Position numbers and translations under genes: made by a program | Notes under the pieces: model-generated | Told to the model about the DNA's origin: nothing | Seen by the model: only the letters and a program-made list of their open reading frames with translations | Databases searched by the model: none | Source of the DNA: Erythrobacter fulvus | Lineage (GTDB): Bacteria; Pseudomonadota; Alphaproteobacteria; Sphingomonadales; Sphingomonadaceae | Assembly: GCF_028595285.1 (NCBI RefSeq) | Contig: NZ_JAQQXQ010000011.1 | Location: 1-64,000, forward strand | Length of the DNA stretch: 64,000 bases | Direction: 5' to 3' | In this document: positions 52,857 through 62,037 of the stretch, piece after piece | Layout: the number at the start of each line of letters is the position of its first letter | How positions within the stretch are numbered: position 1 is the stretch's first letter

Positions 52857-54328
52857 ATATTACCGGACTGCGCAATTTCCTTTTTGCATTGCTGTTCGCC
52901 ACTGCTTCCGCCGTTCAGGCTGGGAATGCCGATCCTTGCGGCGATTGTCTTTCCGCGCAGGACGCGCGGGAGGATCTGCGGGCCCTCTACGAAGGGTTGC
53001 AGCAAGAGCATGTCGATCTCTTCGCGCGCCGCAGCCGGGCGGAATATGATGCGAAGATCACGGCCCTGCTGGCCCGGATCGACGGCCCCGTGCAGCGCGC
53101 TCAATTCAATCTGACGCTGCACGAGGCGCTGGCCTTCGGCAATGTCGGCCACGCCAAGACAGAAGCGGCGATGGCCGACGTTTTCTCCCATGTCGGCAAC
53201 GGCGGCGCGATCATTCCGCTGTCGGTGGTCTATCGCGACGCGGCGATGCTGACCGACAATTGGGCTGGCAAAGGCGCAGCCTTGCCGCCGGGATCGCGCA
53301 TCACGGCGCTGGGCGGGTTGTCCCTGCCGGAATTCGAGGCGCAAGCGCGCAGGATCATCTCGGCTGACACCACCCGGCTGCTGCGCGCGCAGATCGAGCT
53401 TGGCCTGCCGGCCTATCTCTATCTCGTGTTCGGGCCGCGCGAGGCGCTGCGGGTGGATTACATCGCACCCGACGGCACCGCCGGATCGCACAATGTGGCC
53501 GGGATGCCGCTGGGAGAGATGTATGCCCTGCAGGATGCCCGCCGCGTGCCGCGCCCCGATCGCAAAGCCGGTGCGCGGATCTATCGCGATCTGGGCGATG
53601 GGGTCTTCTATCTCCAGCCCGGCCCGTTTTCGGCAACGGGTGAAGAACGCGGCGAGGATGGTGCGGCCTATTTCATTGATCCGTTCCGCGATTTCGTCCG
53701 CGATGCTTTCGCTGCGCTGGCAGCCAGCGGCGCGCGCGATCTGGTTATCGACCTGCGCGACAATGGCGGCGGCGATGCCAGCTTTTCCGACCTCATCATC
53801 GCACGGCTAACCAACAGGCCGTTCCGCTATTCCGCACGTTACGAAGTCAGAGCGGGGCCGAATACCAAGGCGGCATGGGCCGGACGCGAAAGCGATCCCG
53901 ATACTCTTGGCGGGCGGATCAAGGCCACGCTTGCAAGCGCTGCCGATGGTGAACGGGTCACGATCGCAGTGCCCGAAACGTCGCCGATCGCCGAAAATGC
54001 CTTTGACGGGCGTGTGTGGGTGCTGGTCAACCGCCACACCTATTCCAACGCGGCAGTGATTGCGGCGCTGATGCAGGATCTCGGCATCGCCACGATCATG
54101 GGCGAGGAGACCGCCGACCTGCCGACCACCTACGGCGCGGTGGAGCGTTTCAGCCTGCCGCATTCGGGCGCGGAGATCATCTATCCCAAGGCCTATATGG
54201 TGCGCCCGTCAGGTTCGGAAGAAGTGCGCGGGGTGGTCCCCGATTTCCTGATCGCGCCTGCCCCTGTCGGCAGTGCGCACGACCGGATGCTGGAAACCGC
54301 CGTCACCCAGATCGGCCTGACGCGCTGA
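52853..54328 (+). CDS. Secreted S41-family peptidase, translationally coupled to motB
   Basis: 491 residues. Signal peptide (LFALLFATASAVQAG). The S41 core is seen as DLVIDLRDNGGGDASF, VWVLVNRHTYSNAAVIAALM with the nucleophile Ser in TYSNAA, and the later IMGEETADLPTTYGA; a PDZ region is not obvious. Cys pair CGDC near the N-terminus. Start ATG overlaps the motB stop, so it is made with the stator. Periplasmic protease; target unknown, motor or peptidoglycan-linked proteins being possible. Confidence 0.85.
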   Translation: MNITGLRNFLFALLFATASAVQAGNADPCGDCLSAQDAREDLRALYEGLQQEHVDLFARRSRAEYDAKITALLARIDGPVQRAQFNLTLHEALAFGNVGHAKTEAAMADVFSHVGNGGAIIPLSVVYRDAAMLTDNWAGKGAALPPGSRITALGGLSLPEFEAQARRIISADTTRLLRAQIELGLPAYLYLVFGPREALRVDYIAPDGTAGSHNVAGMPLGEMYALQDARRVPRPDRKAGARIYRDLGDGVFYLQPGPFSATGEERGEDGAAYFIDPFRDFVRDAFAALAASGARDLVIDLRDNGGGDASFSDLIIARLTNRPFRYSARYEVRAGPNTKAAWAGRESDPDTLGGRIKATLASAADGERVTIAVPETSPIAENAFDGRVWVLVNRHTYSNAAVIAALMQDLGIATIMGEETADLPTTYGAVERFSLPHSGAEIIYPKAYMVRPSGSEEVRGVVPDFLIAPAPVGSAHDRMLETAVTQIGLTR

Positions 54329-54426
54329 TCGTAGTCGGGCCGGGGGCGGCTGACATCCGTCGAGTTGCATGGGCCGTTGACAGCGCCGGCCTTGTTTCGC
54401 GGGGTTGCCGGAGGCAGCGGGCCCGC

Positions 54427-55884
54427 ATGACCCGATTTTTCAAGCCTGTCGCCTCCGTTTTCCTCGCCATGCTTTCGGCCTGCGCTGTGGCCTCTGCCCC
54501 CGCCCCCGCCCGCACCCTCGCCGATGCGCCGCAGCCATGGCGCGCCGCAGCACCGCTCCAAACCATTATCACCGCCGACGGCACCACCGATCCTGCGATC
54601 CGCGGCGTGTGGCGCAGTCGCGGCTATGGTCGGCTGCTGCGGATCGACGAGCGCGGCGTAACGCAGTTCGAGATCGGCGCGACCTGTTATCGCCCGGTGA
54701 CCTCGGGCGAGGCGTTGAGCGCGATGGATTCGGTCTCCTACCGCTATTTCCGGCTCTTGCCCGGCGGCGACAGCGCGATTTTCCAGCTGCTGCGCGGCGA
54801 TACCAATGTGGTGTTCGACCGGCTGGAGGCGCTGCCCGAAGGATGTACCGAAAGCCCGGCAACCACTCCGCAGGCGGTCGCCGATGCCTTTCTTGATGCC
54901 TTCGAGAGCCACTATGCCTTCTTCGACCGCCGCCCGCCCGGTCATGCCGAACGCGCCGCCCGCGTGCGCGCCGCGATCCGCCCCGAGATGAGAGATGCTG
55001 AATTGTGGGACGCGCTAGCGGGCTATATGCAGGGTCTATCGGATAGCCATACCAAGCTGATCGGCAATGTCGGCGGGGAACGCCGCCGGGTGCAGGACGG
55101 GCAGGGCGAAACCCTCCCCCGCATGCGCGCTGCCGAAGGCGGCGAGAGCGCGTGGCTGATCGAGCTGATCGGCATCACCATGCAAAAGCTCGGCGAAACC
55201 GCGCACCACACCGGCAACGACCGGATCGTGTGGGGCGTGATCGACGGACGCGTCGGCTATCTTCAGGTGTTCCAGATGGGCGGCTTCACAGACCGCGAGG
55301 ATTTCGGCAGCGCAGCCTGGGCCGCGGCGGAAATGGCGGAATTCGACCGCATAATGGACGAAGCCTTCGCAGCCTTCGCCGATGCCGGGGTGAAGAGCGT
55401 GATTCTGGACCTGTCGAACAATCGCGGCGGGTGGGACAAGATCGCCAAGGCGATCCCCGCACGCTTTACCGATGATGCCTATGTCGGGTTCACGACCGTT
55501 ACCCGCGGATCGGGTCTTGCGCCGTTCCCGCATATGATCGAACCGGCATCCGGCCCGCGCTTTGCCGGCCCGGTCTACCTGCTGACCAGCAATGTGACGG
55601 TCAGCGGCGGGGAGCTTGCCACGCTTTCGCTGCGCCAGAACCCGCGCGTGATCCATGCCGGCGCGACCACGCGCGGCGCGTTCTCCACCCCATTGGCCAA
55701 GCGGCTTCCCAATGGCTGGTTGCTGGAATTGTCGAACGAGGTTTTCGCCGCGCCCGACGGCAGTGTTTACGAGGAAAGCGGGATCGCCCCGCAAGTGCCG
55801 CTCGCCGTCTATCCCGCCGATGCGCCGGTCGAAGGCCACTGGCGCGCGGTCGAAAGGCTGGCAGCGATGATCGGCGACGACTGA
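54427..55884 (+). CDS. Second S41-like peptidase, predicted lipoprotein
   Basis: 485 residues from the ATG at 54427. Lipoprotein-type signal (FKPVASVFLAMLSAC). The S41 core region has VILDLSNNRGGWDKIAKAIP and VYLLTSNVTVSGGELATLSL with the presumed nucleophile Ser in VTVSGGE, and MQGLSDSHTKLIGN earlier, as in the first peptidase (ALAFGNVGHAK). Family ties with the preceding gene are weak but both share the S41 layout. It has its own 98-base leader. Substrate unknown. Confidence 0.8.
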   Translation: MTRFFKPVASVFLAMLSACAVASAPAPARTLADAPQPWRAAAPLQTIITADGTTDPAIRGVWRSRGYGRLLRIDERGVTQFEIGATCYRPVTSGEALSAMDSVSYRYFRLLPGGDSAIFQLLRGDTNVVFDRLEALPEGCTESPATTPQAVADAFLDAFESHYAFFDRRPPGHAERAARVRAAIRPEMRDAELWDALAGYMQGLSDSHTKLIGNVGGERRRVQDGQGETLPRMRAAEGGESAWLIELIGITMQKLGETAHHTGNDRIVWGVIDGRVGYLQVFQMGGFTDREDFGSAAWAAAEMAEFDRIMDEAFAAFADAGVKSVILDLSNNRGGWDKIAKAIPARFTDDAYVGFTTVTRGSGLAPFPHMIEPASGPRFAGPVYLLTSNVTVSGGELATLSLRQNPRVIHAGATTRGAFSTPLAKRLPNGWLLELSNEVFAAPDGSVYEESGIAPQVPLAVYPADAPVEGHWRAVERLAAMIGDD

Positions 55885-55910
55885 CCGGCGCTTTGCGCTT
55901 GCCGGACACG

Positions 55911-55940
55911 AAAAGGCCCGGAGCCGATGGGCTCCGGGCC
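55911..55940 (-). terminator. Intrinsic terminator after flagellin
   Basis: GGCCCGGAGCC (55915-55925) pairs with GGCTCCGGGCC (55930-55940) around a 4-base loop. Read on the reverse strand it is followed by TTTT (55914-55911), so it terminates the flagellin transcript that ends at 55988. It may also act against the convergent S41 gene. Confidence 0.8.
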
Positions 55941-55987
55941 GGGTGGTCGCCTTCGGGGGGAAAGAAGAAGAGCGACGGGGGAAGGGC

Positions 55988-56803
55988 TTAACGCAGCAGC
56001 GACAGCACGTTCTGCTGCGACTGGTTGGCCTGCGCCAGCATCGCGGTCGACGCCTGGCCGAGGATCTGCGCCTTGGCGAGTGCGGTGCTTTCGGCCGAAT
56101 AGTCCGTGTCCTCGATCCGCGAACGGGCGTCGGTCAGGTTGGTCGAAACGTTGGTGAGGTTGTTGACCGCCGACTGCAGACGGTTCTGCACGGCACCCAG
56201 ATCGGCGCGGGCGGTGGTCACGGCACCGATAGCGGTGTCGTAGTCGTCAAGCGTCGCCGCAGCAACCGAAGCACCGCCGGTAACCACGCCGGCCAGAGCG
56301 CCGGCCGCCACGTCGAGTTCGGGCAGGCTGATGTCGATCGTGTCGACGGTGGCCGCACCGGCCTGAATGGTGACGGTGTTGCTCGCGGTCGAGAACAGGT
56401 TGATGCCGTTGAACTCGGTGTTCTCGACCACCTGCGTAATCTGGGCGGCAAGAGCATCCTGCTCGGCTTCGATATTGGCAAGGTCGTCGGTCGAATAGGT
56501 GCCGTTCGACTTCTGCACGGTCAGCTCGCGCATCCGCTGGAGCATGTTGGTCACCTCGTCCAGCGCGCCTTCGGCGGTCTGGGCAAGGCTGATGCCGTCA
56601 TTGGCGTTGCGCACGCCCTGCGCCATGCCGCGGATCTGCGAGGTCATCGAGGCGGCGATAGCGAGGCCGGCGGCGTCGTCCTTGGCCGAGTTGATGCGCT
56701 TGCCGGTCGACAGGCGCTCCATCGCCGTGCCGAGCATCTGGCCAGCCGAAACGCTGGCATTGGTGGCACGAAGGGCCGAGATATTGGTGTTGATCACGTT
56801 CAT
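55988..56803 (-). CDS. fliC: Flagellin
   Basis: 271 residues. N-terminal D0/D1 part: [61 protein letters not shown]-terminal D0: [40 protein letters not shown]. The variable centre is short, giving a small flagellin. Filament subunit. A leftward single gene with its own terminator; likely under FliA (sigma-28) control. Confidence 0.97.
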   Translation of the reverse strand: MNVINTNISALRATNASVSAGQMLGTAMERLSTGKRINSAKDDAAGLAIAASMTSQIRGMAQGVRNANDGISLAQTAEGALDEVTNMLQRMRELTVQKSNGTYSTDDLANIEAEQDALAAQITQVVENTEFNGINLFSTASNTVTIQAGAATVDTIDISLPELDVAAGALAGVVTGGASVAAATLDDYDTAIGAVTTARADLGAVQNRLQSAVNNLTNVSTNLTDARSRIEDTDYSAESTALAKAQILGQASTAMLAQANQSQQNVLSLLR

Positions 56804-56857
56804 TGTCGAAACTCCCGAATGGTCAGGCAGGACGAAGGTGCCCGTCGCTGCTGGCCC

Positions 56858-56886
56858 TTAGAGCGGCCATGTCCCGGGATGTTTAA
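56858..56886 (-). promoter_or_regulatory. Possible sigma-28-like promoter of flagellin
   Basis: On the reverse strand TTAAACAT is followed 14-15 bases later by GCCGCTCTAA. This resembles TAAA-N15-GCCGATAA of FliA promoters but the -10 part deviates and the spacing is one short or shifted. Placed about 55-83 bases before the flagellin ATG, which is reasonable. Low certainty. Confidence 0.3.
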
Positions 56887-57000
56887 GCGGCCAATTTTCG
56901 CCTCGCGTCGTAAACACGGCGGCAAGTCTCCGCCTCCCGCCGTTACCCGCATGCGCGCGCGCATGTGCCTGTTCCGTCGGGCGAGTTAGGTGGAGTTACG

Positions 57001-57017
57001 GGGGCTTAAATTTGCAA
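57001..57017 (+). promoter_or_regulatory. Weak candidate sigma-54 promoter for the activator-fliE operon
   Basis: GGGGCTTAAATTTGCAA keeps the GG-N10-GC spacing and a good -12 box (TTTGCA), but the -24 box is poor. It is about 60 bases before the activator ATG at 57076. If real it would make the activator autoregulated. Confidence 0.4.
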
Positions 57018-57075
57018 CATCTTGGACGTCCCCGCGGCAATTGCTTGCCACCAGAAAGACGCAACGGGGGCGTTA

Positions 57076-58329
57076 ATGACCATTCTAGCAAGCAGCACGA
57101 CCGGACACGAAGGGCTGATCGACATCACGGTTCCGCTGATGGGCCGCAGCTGGCAGCGCGAGCGCATCGCCTTTGGTGCCGGGGCGCCGCAGGGAACCGA
57201 CCATATCCGGATCGATCTGGAACAAGCCGCCGCGCCCGTGCTGGCAATGACCGGCGCGAACCGCATTGCCCTTGCCTATGATCCCGCCGCACCCGAGGCC
57301 GCGCGCCCCGCATTGCTGGCCGCCGCATCGCAGGGCGGCTGGCCGATTGCAGGCGATACCCAGTCGCTGGCGCTGCTGACCCTGGCCGAGCGAATTTCGG
57401 CGAGTGATATTCCCGTCCTGCTCGAAGGGCCGACCGGCACCGGCAAGGAAGTGCTGGCGCGCTTCGTCCACCACCTCTCGCCGCGCCGAGACGGTCCGTT
57501 CGTTGCCGTTAACTGCGCCGCCATGCCCGAGGCCATGCTCGAAGCCCTGCTGTTCGGCCACAAGAAGGGCGCTTTCACCGGCGCGGCCGAAGCGGGCGAA
57601 GGGCTCTTCCGCGCCGCCGACAAGGGGACGCTCCTGCTGGACGAGATCGGCGAACTGCCCCTTGCCTTGCAGGCCAAGCTGCTGCGCGCCCTACAGGAAG
57701 GCGAGGTTCTGCCGCTGGGCGCGACGCGTCCGCTCAGGGTCGATGTGCGGGTGGTAGCCTGCACCAACCGCCACCTTGCCGCCGAGGTGGAGGCAGGGCG
57801 CTTCCGTGAGGATCTGCTTTACCGTCTCAACGTCTTTCCCCTGCGCATTCCCGCGTTGCGCGATCGTCCGGGCGATATTGCCCCGCTCGCCTTCGGGATG
57901 CTGCTGCGCCACGCAGCCGTGCCGGGCCGTCCGGGCTGGATCGCACCTTGTGCGCTCGCCCTGCTCGAAAGCCATGCCTGGCCGGGCAATGTGCGCGAGC
58001 TGGAAAATGTCATCCGCCGCGCGATCCTGCTTTCGGGCGAGGGGCCGTCGATTACCGCCGAACATATCGTGTTCGATCAGGCTGTGCGCCCCGTATCGGA
58101 AACGCCCGTCCTGGCACCGCAGCCGCAATCCCGCTCACTATCCGACGTTGCCTTTGCGTCCGAGGCGCAGGCGATCCTTGCCGCGCTCGCCAGTCATGAC
58201 GGCAACCGCAGCGCGACCGCCCGCAGTCTCGGCATCTCGGAACGCACCTTGCGCTATCGCCTCGCCTCGATGCGGGCCAGTGGCATGATGGCCGCCGCCA
58301 CGGCCAATGTCGCCGGAGCCTGCGCATGA
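57076..58329 (+). CDS. Sigma-54-dependent flagellar activator (FlbD-like, no receiver domain)
   Basis: 417 residues. Central AAA+ domain: Walker A EGPTGTGKEVLARFVHHLSP, the sigma-54 contact GAFTGA within HKKGAFTGAAEAGEGLFRAA, Walker B TLLLDEIGELPL, then RFREDLLYRLNVFPLRIPAL and a C-terminal Fis-type HTH (GNRSATARSLGISERTLRYR). The first 110 residues show no phospho-acceptor receiver signature, so it may act without phosphorylation. Probably the activator of the three strong sigma-54 sites in this window. It heads the fliEFGHIJ operon; fliE overlaps its stop. Confidence 0.9.
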   Translation: MTILASSTTGHEGLIDITVPLMGRSWQRERIAFGAGAPQGTDHIRIDLEQAAAPVLAMTGANRIALAYDPAAPEAARPALLAAASQGGWPIAGDTQSLALLTLAERISASDIPVLLEGPTGTGKEVLARFVHHLSPRRDGPFVAVNCAAMPEAMLEALLFGHKKGAFTGAAEAGEGLFRAADKGTLLLDEIGELPLALQAKLLRALQEGEVLPLGATRPLRVDVRVVACTNRHLAAEVEAGRFREDLLYRLNVFPLRIPALRDRPGDIAPLAFGMLLRHAAVPGRPGWIAPCALALLESHAWPGNVRELENVIRRAILLSGEGPSITAEHIVFDQAVRPVSETPVLAPQPQSRSLSDVAFASEAQAILAALASHDGNRSATARSLGISERTLRYRLASMRASGMMAAATANVAGACA

Positions 58330-58697
58330 GCACGATCCGCCCCGGTTTCGGCCCAAGCTTCGGCCCCGCCGACGTCATGGCGCTGCGCCAGCAGGTGCTC
58401 GCCCGCAGCGCCGCCTTGCAGGACGTGCGCGCGGCAAGCGACACGCCCGCGCCCAAGGCTCCCACGCCGACCCCTGCGGCAGGCTTTGCCGACACGCTCG
58501 GCAATGCGCTGAAACAGGTCAACGCGGTGCAGCAGCGCTCCAGCGACATGCAGGTCGCCTATGAACGCGGCGCTGTAACCGACATCGCCGAAGTCATGCT
58601 GGCCCGGCAGGAAGCGGGCGTCGCCTTCGAGGCGACCCTGCAGGTGCGCAACAAACTGCTCACCGCCTACCAAGACATCATGCGGATGGGGGGCTGA
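58326..58697 (+). CDS. fliE: Flagellar MS-ring/rod junction protein FliE
   Basis: 123 residues. The C-terminal half GFADTLGNALKQVNAVQQRS and YERGAVTDIAEVMLARQEAG then LQVRNKLLTAYQDIMRMGG are the FliE pattern. Links MS ring and rod and helps open export. ATG overlaps the activator stop (ATGA). Confidence 0.94.
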   Translation: MSTIRPGFGPSFGPADVMALRQQVLARSAALQDVRAASDTPAPKAPTPTPAAGFADTLGNALKQVNAVQQRSSDMQVAYERGAVTDIAEVMLARQEAGVAFEATLQVRNKLLTAYQDIMRMGG

Positions 58698-58701
58698 TTA
58701 G

Positions 58702-60369
58702 ATGGCCGAAGCTGCACTTCCGGTCGCCGCCGATGGCGCGGCCAGCCTCCCGGCTACGCCCCCGCAACCCGGCTGGCGCACCCTGCTGCCCGAGCCCGTG
58801 GCGGAATTCATGGCCCAGCCTGCGCTTTCGCGCGCCTTGCCTGCCCTTGCGGGGGTTGGCGCGCTGGCGGCAGCGGGGGCCTTGTGGATGACGCTCGCCT
58901 CCGGGCCGGACCGCGTACTCTACACCAGTCTTACCGATGCCGAACGCGCCAAGGTGGTGGCAACGCTCGACGCGGGCGGGATCGGCTATGTGATCGACAA
59001 CCAGACAGGCGCCTTGTCGGTGGCGGAGGACGATGTCTACCGCGCGCGCATGCTGGTCGCCAGCGATGCCGGGATTGCCGCGCCCGAAGGTGCGAGCGAT
59101 ATGCTCGATGCAATCCCGCTCGGCTCCTCGCGCACGCTTGAAGGCGAACGGCTGCGGCTGGCGCGCGAACGCGAGCTGATGCTGACGATCCGCGAGATCG
59201 ATGGAATCGAAAGCGTGCGCGTCCATCTCGCCACCCCAGAACGTTCGGTTTTCGTGCGCGAGAACAGCGCCCCCAGCGCTTCGGTGATGCTGCGGCTGGT
59301 GAGCGGGCGCAGCCTCAGCCAGACGCAGGTCGAAGCGATCGTCAATCTGGTCGCCGCATCGGTGCCGGGCATGAGCGCGGATGCGGTGCGGGTGGTCGAT
59401 CAGAACGGACGCCTGCTTTCCTCCCCGCGCGCCGATGCGCTTGACGGGCTGGTGCTTCAGCGCGAGTTCGAGGCCAAGCTGCGCGAACAGATCGACACGC
59501 TGCTGCTGCCCCTGCTGGGCGAAGGCAATTATTCCGCGCAGGTGCAGGCCGCGCTTGACCAGAAGGAAGTCACCTCCGCGCGCGAGACCTATGAGAAAGA
59601 AGGCGTGGTGCGTTCGGAAAGCGAGCGCAACGCGACCCGCAGTGGTTCTGCGCCGGTGGGCGGCGTGCCGGGGGTTCCGGCCAACACCCCGCCGCCCGAT
59701 GCGACGCTGGTCGATGGACCGCCGCAGCCTGCTACGCCCGCCGCCGGTGCCAATCCGACCGACAGCGAAAGCGCGGTACAGCGCAGTTACGAACTGGGCC
59801 GCGAGGTTGCCGTCACCAACACCCGCCCGGGCGGGCTGACCAGGCTTTCGGTCGCAGTCGCGGTAAGCGACGCGGCGCTCAAGAAAGCCGCGCCGATGAC
59901 CGCCGCCCAGCTCGAAGCGCTTGTTGCTGCGGCCGTCGGTGCCGATGCGGCACGCGGCGATAAGGTCGAGGTAGTAGCGAGCAAGTTCGAACCGGCCAGC
60001 ATGGAAGCGCCCGCATTCTACGAACAGCCGTGGTTCGCGATGCTGGTGCGTTACGGCACGGCGTTGCTGGCGGTGCTGCTGGTGCTGCTGTTCGCGGTGC
60101 GCCCGCTGATCGGCAAGCTGCGCGGGAAAAATGAAACTGTCGCTGCCGCCACGAGCGGCAATGCCGCGCCATTGGCGGTGATCGGCGATGACAGCGTTGA
60201 TCGCGTGCCTCTGAACGAGATGGCGCAGGGCGCTGCGCTGGGTGATCTGCCGCGCCAGGTGGAACTGGCCCGTCGTCTTGCCGCAAGTCAGCCCGAACGC
60301 GCGGTCGAGGCCTTGCAGCGCATGCTGGCCGCGCCCGCCGACACTGGCCCGGAGGCCAGCGCGTCATGA
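58702..60369 (+). CDS. fliF: Flagellar MS-ring protein FliF
   Basis: 555 residues. First membrane segment near residues 45-65 (ALPALAGVGALAAAGALWMT), then the YscJ/FliF ring-building domains: LYTSLTDAERAKVVATLDAG, GEEVAV-type ring sequence including RVHLATPERSVFVRENSAPS, and a Pro-rich linker after about residue 320. A C-terminal membrane helix is AMLVRYGTALLAVLLVLLFA (about residues 445-465), followed by the FliG-binding tail EALQRMLAA. Platform of the basal body and export apparatus. Confidence 0.95.
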   Translation: MAEAALPVAADGAASLPATPPQPGWRTLLPEPVAEFMAQPALSRALPALAGVGALAAAGALWMTLASGPDRVLYTSLTDAERAKVVATLDAGGIGYVIDNQTGALSVAEDDVYRARMLVASDAGIAAPEGASDMLDAIPLGSSRTLEGERLRLARERELMLTIREIDGIESVRVHLATPERSVFVRENSAPSASVMLRLVSGRSLSQTQVEAIVNLVAASVPGMSADAVRVVDQNGRLLSSPRADALDGLVLQREFEAKLREQIDTLLLPLLGEGNYSAQVQAALDQKEVTSARETYEKEGVVRSESERNATRSGSAPVGGVPGVPANTPPPDATLVDGPPQPATPAAGANPTDSESAVQRSYELGREVAVTNTRPGGLTRLSVAVAVSDAALKKAAPMTAAQLEALVAAAVGADAARGDKVEVVASKFEPASMEAPAFYEQPWFAMLVRYGTALLAVLLVLLFAVRPLIGKLRGKNETVAAATSGNAAPLAVIGDDSVDRVPLNEMAQGAALGDLPRQVELARRLAASQPERAVEALQRMLAAPADTGPEASAS

Positions 60370-61409
60370 GTATCGACCTTGCCCTGAACGACGCGGCGGC
60401 CACTCGCGCGTCCGAAACCCTGCTCAACCGGATAGACCGTGCCGCGGTGTTCCTGATGCTGCTCGGCGACGAGGAGGCGAGCGGCATTCTGGCGCGCCTG
60501 TCTCCGCATGAGCTGGAGAAGATCGGCGCGGCAATGATCGCACTGGGCGAGATCGATCAGCCCCGCATGGCCGAGGCTTTGGCCGATTTCGCGGACGAGG
60601 CGTCGCGCGAGATATTGCCCCAGTCCGGCCGCAACGACCGGGTGCGTGCGTTGCTCGACAAGGCGCTCGGCCCGGCGCGGGCCGACAGCATGATGCAGCG
60701 GATCGAGCCCGAGGCCCGTCCGCGCAGCGTCGAAATGGCGCGCTGGCTGGTGCCGCCGGTGCTGGTGCGGCTGATCGAGGATGAACACCCGCAGGTGATC
60801 GCCGCGCTGCTGCTGCTGATCGAACCCGAACCCGCCGCCGAAGTGCTGGCCGCTTTGCCGCCTGCACTTCAGACGCAGGTGGTCGAACGGGTGGCGCGCA
60901 GCGGTGCGATTGCCCCGCAGGCGATCGCGACCATCGATACGCTGCTGACCCAGCGGATCACCGCCACCTTTGGCGCGGCGGCGCTGGCGCTGGGCGGACC
61001 GCGGGAGGCGGCCAACCTCATCAATCTGGCCGCGGGCGATCTGCGCAACACGGTGCTGCCCGAAATTGCCGACCGCGATGCCCCGCTGGCTTCGCGGATC
61101 GAGGAGGAGCTGTTCACCTTCGAAATGCTGTTCGAACTCGATCCGATGTCGATGGGCAGGTTGCTACGCGACGTCGATTCCGAAAAGCTGGTCGATGCGC
61201 TCAAGGGCCTAAAGGAACCCGAGCGCACGCCCTTCTTCGCCGCCATGTCGAGCCGCGCTGCGGACGGCGTGCGCGACGAAATCGAACTGCGCGGGCGCGT
61301 GGCGAAGAGCGAGGTCATGGCCGCCCAGCGCGCCATCGTCGAAATTGCACGCGGGCTGGCCGAAACGGGCGAGATCGTGATCGGAAACGGCAATGGCGAA
61401 TTCGTCTGA
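60366..61409 (+). CDS. fliG: Flagellar motor switch protein FliG
   Basis: 347 residues. N-terminal FliF-binding part LLNRIDRAAVFLMLLGDEEA, central EHPQVIAALLLLIEPEPAAE with the ARM-like repeats, and the torque-generating C-terminal domain with RLLRDVDSEKLVDALKGLKE and FFAAMSSRAADGVRDEIELR. ATG overlaps the fliF stop. Rotor part facing the stator. Confidence 0.95.
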   Translation: MSIDLALNDAAATRASETLLNRIDRAAVFLMLLGDEEASGILARLSPHELEKIGAAMIALGEIDQPRMAEALADFADEASREILPQSGRNDRVRALLDKALGPARADSMMQRIEPEARPRSVEMARWLVPPVLVRLIEDEHPQVIAALLLLIEPEPAAEVLAALPPALQTQVVERVARSGAIAPQAIATIDTLLTQRITATFGAAALALGGPREAANLINLAAGDLRNTVLPEIADRDAPLASRIEEELFTFEMLFELDPMSMGRLLRDVDSEKLVDALKGLKEPERTPFFAAMSSRAADGVRDEIELRGRVAKSEVMAAQRAIVEIARGLAETGEIVIGNGNGEFV

Positions 61410-62037
61410 TTGGCTCGGCGCGATCGCCGAAGCCCCCGCGCCGCAGCCCGGCTGGCTGGCCTTGCTTGGCGAGCCTGCGGATTTCCGCGAAGCCCTGCCG
61501 TTCCGCAGCAATGATCCTGTCCCCGTCCCCGTCCCCGAATCCGAAGTCGCGCATGCTGCCGAACCTGATCCTGAACCCGCGCCCGATGCGCTGGCCCTGG
61601 CCTATGCCGAAGGCGAGGCCGCCGGACGCGCGGCGGCGCTGGCAGAGGCCGAACGCGGCGCTGTCCGTCAACGCGCGCTGCGGCTGGCCTTTCGCCAGCT
61701 TGACGAGGCGGCGGCAGAAGTGCTCGCTTCCGATCTTGCCGATACCGTGATCGCACTGTGCGCCGGGGTGCTGGCCGAACATGCCGTCGACCGCGCAGGC
61801 CTGCTCGCCCGGTGCCACGCTGCGGCGGCGCGGATCGGCGGCGCGGCGGGGGCGTTGCGGTTGCATCTCCATCCCGACGACATCGCAGGGTTCGAATCCG
61901 GGGCGCTGGGCGACTGGAGCGTGATCGCGGACTCCGCGCTGGAACGCGGCGCGCTCCTGCTTGAAGGGCCGGATGGCGCGGTGCGCGACGGCCCGGCCGA
62001 CTGGCGCCGCGCGATTGCCGACGCGGTGCGCGGATGA
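61393..62037 (+). CDS. fliH: Flagellar assembly protein FliH
   Basis: 214 residues, overlapping the fliG end by 17 bases. A Pro/Glu-rich N-terminus precedes ALALAYAEGEAAGRAAALAE, the GxxxG-containing helix of FliH, and a C-terminal VATP-synthase-E-like part with LRLHLHPDDIAGFESGALGD. Regulates the FliI ATPase and export substrates. Length is normal; name supported mainly by position and helix pattern. Confidence 0.85.
   Translation: MANSSDWLGAIAEAPAPQPGWLALLGEPADFREALPFRSNDPVPVPVPESEVAHAAEPDPEPAPDALALAYAEGEAAGRAAALAEAERGAVRQRALRLAFRQLDEAAAEVLASDLADTVIALCAGVLAEHAVDRAGLLARCHAAAARIGGAAGALRLHLHPDDIAGFESGALGDWSVIADSALERGALLLEGPDGAVRDGPADWRRAIADAVRG

Noticed and set aside
57043..57056. TGGCAAGCAATTGC (reverse) as a sigma-54 promoter for flagellin
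   Set aside because: GG to GC spacing is 9, not 10, and it is about 240 bases upstream; sigma-54 needs exact spacing.
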